From JBBIKU01 sp037445245 (GTDB taxonomy: Bacteria; Chloroflexota; Anaerolineae; Anaerolineales; Anaerolineaceae), in assembly GCA_037445245.1 (NCBI GenBank), contig JBBIKU010000101.1, positions 1 to 8,806 on the forward strand: a DNA stretch of 8,806 nt, read 5' to 3'. Under the pieces are notes generated by a model. The model saw nothing but the letters and a program-made list of their open reading frames with translations, was not told where the DNA came from and did not search any database. Position 1 is the first letter of the stretch. Each line of letters begins with the position of its first letter. Shown one piece after another: positions 6,804 to 8,806 of the stretch. The position numbers were made by a program, and so were the translations under genes.

Positions 6804-7559
6804 CTATTCGACCTCCATAGCCGCCATCGCTTCATTGGTGATCTTCAAATTGGAGTACACATTCTGAACATCATCAAGATCGTCGATCATCTCGATGGCG
6901 CGCAACACCTGCAATGTATCTTCTACGCTCAATTCCAGTTCCTGGTTGGGCATCATGCGCACTTCAGCCTCTTCCGGTTGAACGCCGCCTGCCCGCATCC
7001 GATCGCTGAGAGTCTTGAATGCTTCGATCGGCGCCAGGATCTCGATCGTTTCATCATCCTTATTGACGTCGCTGGCACCGCCTTCCACCGCCAGTTCGAA
7101 AATGGCGTCAAAGTCATTCCCTTTTGCCGGGATCGCAAAATACGCCATCCGGTTGAATTGCCATGAAACCGAACCTGCCTCCGCCATGTTCCCGCCCGCT
7201 TTGGTCAGGGCATGGCGCAGTTCAGCCACGGTGCGGTTGCGGTTTTCTGTGACACATTTGACCATCAACGCCACACCGTGAGGCGCATAACCTTCGTAAT
7301 AGATTTCTTCAAAGGTTTCTCCCTCTTTACTCTCCCCAGTGCCGCGTTTAATCGCCCGTTCGATGTTTTCCTTGGGCATGTTGCCCGCTCGGGCGCGATC
7401 CACCGCCAGACGCAGACGGAAATTAGAGTCGATGTCGCCGCCACCCTCACGCGCAGCCAGCACGATCTCTTTGGTAAGACGGGTGAAGATCTGTCCCCGC
7501 TTCGCGTCTGCGGCGCCCTTTTTTCGCTTGATGGTCGACCACTTGGAATGACCTGACAT
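6804..7559 (-). CDS. yebC: YebC/PmpR/TACO1-family translation or regulatory factor
   Basis: The 251 residues open with the family signature MSGHSKWSTIKRKKGAADAK and continue with FTRLTKEIVLAAREGGGD (25-42), both in domain I. NRNRTVAELRHALTKAGGN (about 106-124) and GSVSWQF (128-134) lie in the middle domain. Members were first described as DNA-binding regulators and more recently as ribosome-associated factors that relieve stalling at difficult motifs such as polyproline. Mitochondrial TACO1 is the homologue. Which role applies here cannot be read from sequence. The ATG has AAGGAG nine bases upstream and GAGGT directly before it. It is the first gene of a minus-strand cluster with ruvC and ruvA, an arrangement common in bacteria. 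Confidence 0.96.
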   Translation of the reverse strand: MSGHSKWSTIKRKKGAADAKRGQIFTRLTKEIVLAAREGGGDIDSNFRLRLAVDRARAGNMPKENIERAIKRGTGESKEGETFEEIYYEGYAPHGVALMVKCVTENRNRTVAELRHALTKAGGNMAEAGSVSWQFNRMAYFAIPAKGNDFDAIFELAVEGGASDVNKDDETIEILAPIEAFKTLSDRMRAGGVQPEEAEVRMMPNQELELSVEDTLQVLRAIEMIDDLDDVQNVYSNLKITNEAMAAMEVE

Positions 7560-7614
7560 ACCTCTTACTCCTTCTCTCAGCGTGCCGGAGCAAGTCTCCC
7601 CTCCGGATCAAGAA

Positions 7615-7623
7615 ATTATACCA
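7615..7623 (-). promoter_or_regulatory. Extended -10 promoter of the yebC-ruv cluster
   Basis: The minus strand reads TGGTATAAT, a perfect extended -10 element (TGnTATAAT), which can work without a good -35. It would give a leader of about 50 bases before yebC. A TTGATA lies 21 bases upstream of the hexamer, too far to be a standard -35. Confidence 0.6.
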
Positions 7624-7651
7624 CCCAAATCCGCTCAAAATTATCAACCGA

Positions 7652-7698
7652 TTGTCACGATGTCATCCCCCCTGACAAGTGAGATCCCCCGTTTGTCA
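7652..7698. promoter_or_regulatory. Cluster of TGTCA half-sites in the yebC/sortase divergent region
   Basis: TTGTCA occurs at 7652-7657 and 7693-7698, TGTCA at 7661-7665, and the complement TGACAA at 7673-7678. TGTCA (7661) and TGACA (7673) form a perfect inverted repeat with a seven-base spacer (TCCCCCC). Such spacing suits a dimeric regulator. The position between two divergent promoters fits an operator, but no regulator can be named. Confidence 0.4.
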
Positions 7699-7714
7699 AC
7701 CAGCAGTCGCTTTA

Positions 7715-7738
7715 CAGATTTGCAAGGCAGTGAATCTG
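7715..7738 (+). other. Small hairpin followed by a T-run upstream of the sortase-like gene
   Basis: CAGATT (7715-7720) pairs perfectly with AATCTG (7733-7738) across 12 bases, and GGTTTTT follows a few bases later. No plus-strand gene precedes it, and the predicted promoter lies downstream, so a terminator role is unproven. Confidence 0.25.
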
Positions 7739-7752
7739 CAACGGTTTTTCCA

Positions 7753-7781
7753 TTGTATTTATACTATTTTAGCACTATTAT
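7753..7781 (+). promoter_or_regulatory. AT-rich promoter of the sortase-like gene
   Basis: TTGTAT (7753-7758) and TATTAT (7776-7781) are spaced by 17 bases. They sit in a run of about 60 very AT-rich bases (7747-7810) that contrasts sharply with the GC-rich surroundings. Several overlapping TATTA/TATAT motifs make the exact hexamers uncertain. Transcription would begin about 30 bases before the GTG start. Confidence 0.5.
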
Positions 7782-7818
7782 ATTACTATATTATTACCAT
7801 TACATAACTGGATTTGAA

Positions 7819-8541
7819 GTGGGTAAAAAGCGAGTTTTCTATCTTCTGGGGATACTTCTTGTGACAGCGCTGCTGGTCTCCGCACCGGCGGCGGCAAGCC
7901 CGGTGGCAGTCACCGGCGATGCCGTTACAACCAGCGGGACGGAGAATTCGGTCAAAGCGCTGCCATCGTTGCGCGACTTTTCGATTGCGATCATCAACGG
8001 CGATCCCAGCACTGTGGTCGGTGTATATGTCAACAACGTGATGGCGCTGCCGATCATCCAACAACCCGCCGGCAACGTTGCGTATGTTTCCACCCAACCC
8101 GAGGTGGTGACCGAATTCCGCTTCGCCCGCCAGTATCGCACCGTCGGTCTGCTGGCACACAATTACCTTGCCGGTGAACATTTCTTTGATATCGCCGCCG
8201 GTCAGATCGTCACCCTGGTCTACGGCGACGGTTCACTGGCGGTTTATCGGGTTTACGAAATGCAGCGCTATCAGGCGCTCAGTCCGAACAGTCCTTATTC
8301 GAACTTTCGCGATCTGAACGATACCAGCAGCCTCCTGACCAGCACCGATGTGTTTATGCGCACCTATGGAAAAGGCGATCGGTTAGTGCTGCAAACCTGC
8401 ATCCAAGAAGGCAGCGAACTTTCCTGGGGCAGGCTGTTCATCTTGGCGGAGCCATTCCGCGATGAGGCACCGCCACTGAACGAACTGGCGCTGTGGGATT
8501 TGCAGACCTTGCTCTCGACCGAATATACCGTCGCTGTCTGA
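7819..8541 (+). CDS. Secreted sortase-like protein
   Basis: From the GTG at 7819 the product is 240 residues. It begins with a clear signal sequence: basic GKKR, a hydrophobic core of about 14 residues, then APAAAS as a likely cleavage site near residue 25. The rest resembles a sortase barrel: VNNVMALPIIQQ (71-82), GLLAHNYLAG (110-119) with candidate catalytic His114, FFDIAAGQIVTLVYGDG (122-138), LVLQTC (189-194) with Cys194, and WGRLFILAEP (203-212) with Arg205. The His-Cys-Arg order and the Cys-Arg gap of 11 fit the sortase triad (S. aureus SrtA H120, C184, R197). Sortases are transpeptidases that attach or polymerise surface proteins. No C-terminal anchor is seen and no LPXTG-like substrate is nearby. 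The frame is open back to 7582, but the upstream part is AT-rich, covers the promoter and would bury the signal peptide. The sortase assignment rests on motif reading alone. Confidence 0.65.
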   Translation: MGKKRVFYLLGILLVTALLVSAPAAASPVAVTGDAVTTSGTENSVKALPSLRDFSIAIINGDPSTVVGVYVNNVMALPIIQQPAGNVAYVSTQPEVVTEFRFARQYRTVGLLAHNYLAGEHFFDIAAGQIVTLVYGDGSLAVYRVYEMQRYQALSPNSPYSNFRDLNDTSSLLTSTDVFMRTYGKGDRLVLQTCIQEGSELSWGRLFILAEPFRDEAPPLNELALWDLQTLLSTEYTVAV

Positions 8542-8600
8542 TCCCCGATCAATTCAGTCAACAAATCAGGAAACGCAATAGCACGCCAAACCAGGCGCAC

Positions 8601-8622
8601 TAGCCAGGATCGTTGATCCCGG
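8601..8622. repeat. REP-like palindrome, single copy
   Basis: CCAGGATC-GTT-GATCCCGG (8604-8622) pairs in seven of eight positions. It is the reverse-complement orientation of the copy at 3616-3640 and differs from it at one of about 22 positions. A further GTAAGCCGGGAACA fragment follows at 8627-8640. Confidence 0.75.
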
Positions 8623-8640
8623 TCAGTAAGCCGGGAACAC

Positions 8641-8697
8641 TGTAGCCGGCATCGTTGAGTCGGTTAGGGGATTCCGGGGTCAACGACCGCGGCTACA
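8641..8697. repeat. REP-like palindromes in opposite orientation (BIME-like pair)
   Basis: A degenerate copy starting TGTAGCC (8641-8666) faces an inverted copy ending GGCTACA (8674-8697). The two can pair with each other as one long hairpin. The inverted copy also folds alone: CCGGGGTC-AAC-GACCGCGG with one mismatch. It shares the G:C third stem pair with the copy at 3591, where the 3617 copy has A:T. Confidence 0.7.
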
Positions 8698-8806
8698 AGC
8701 GCAAGCGGGCTTCCGCCGGCAGCGATCATCAGCCACCCTTTCAGCTCACCTGTCCTCACCCCTCGGTTTGCAGCTTGTAGCCGTACCTGCCCACGTTCAC
8801 GATCAA

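Larger units (their letters stand above)
8542..8806. other. Non-coding tail with palindromic repeats
   Basis: No gene is supported between the sortase-like gene and the right edge. Apart from the repeats at 8601-8697, only a short hairpin is visible: GCGG-GCTT-CCGC (8705-8716). No T-rich intrinsic terminator follows the sortase-like gene; TGATC-CCC-GATCA at its stop codon (8539-8551) has only five pairs and no T-run. Confidence 0.6.

Noticed and set aside
7640..7666. ATGACA / GATAAT as a second minus-strand promoter for yebC
   Set aside because: The hexamers are good but the spacer is only 15 bases. The extended -10 at 7615-7623 is a better candidate.
7582..7818. N-terminal extension of the sortase-like protein back to 7582
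   Set aside because: It would translate across the AT-rich promoter, give a Tyr/Ile-rich low-complexity stretch, and place the signal peptide about 80 residues inside the protein.
8539..8551. Hairpin TGATC-CCC-GATCA as terminator of the sortase-like gene
   Set aside because: It has only five stem pairs, overlaps the stop codon and lacks a T-run.
8773..8806. Sixth palindrome copy near the right edge
   Set aside because: Only TTGTAGCC matches. The stem does not follow, so chance or a remnant cannot be separated.

Overview
The window looks like a chromosomal segment from a member of the Chloroflexota, most probably Anaerolineae or a close relative. This is inferred from GC-rich coding sequence with Gram-positive-like ribosome binding sites, a Thr/Pro-linked membrane-anchored LysM protein, a UMF1-type MFS transporter, and a yebC-ruvC-ruvA cluster. 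No rRNA, tRNA, CRISPR array, transposase or phage gene is visible.

Layout. Bases 1-375 (minus) hold the N-terminal part of a membrane-anchored LysM protein that runs off the left edge. Upstream of it, and probably in the same direction of transcription, is full-length uvrA (467-3397, minus). A 312-base divergent intergenic region follows. It carries a -10 box for uvrA, a promoter for the rightward gene, and two tandem palindromic repeats. The rightward gene is a 437-residue UMF1/Atg22-like MFS transporter (3710-5023, plus). It converges with ruvA, leaving 16 bases between the stops. From right to left the minus-strand cluster 7559-5040 reads yebC, ruvC, a broken TrmH/SpoU-type RNA methyltransferase, and ruvA. 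A second divergent region (7560-7818) separates yebC from a plus-strand gene for a secreted sortase-like protein (7819-8541). The last 265 bases are non-coding and carry three more copies of the palindromic repeat.

How it works together. UvrA (nucleotide excision repair) and RuvA/RuvC (Holliday junction processing) make this a DNA-repair neighbourhood. YebC, a translation-associated or regulatory factor often found beside ruvC, leads the ruv operon. ruvB is not in the window.

Most interesting points: (1) the methyltransferase between ruvC and ruvA is a decaying pseudogene with several independent lesions, and its last stop codon still overlaps the ruvA start as ATGA; (2) RuvA has about seven extra residues directly before the Glu-Asp acidic pin; (3) a family of REP/BIME-like palindromes occurs at both ends of the window, with compensatory base changes in the stem; (4) the last gene encodes an apparent secreted sortase without an obvious membrane anchor, preceded by an AT-rich promoter island and a cluster of TGTCA half-sites. 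I see no convincing wholly new multi-gene system here.
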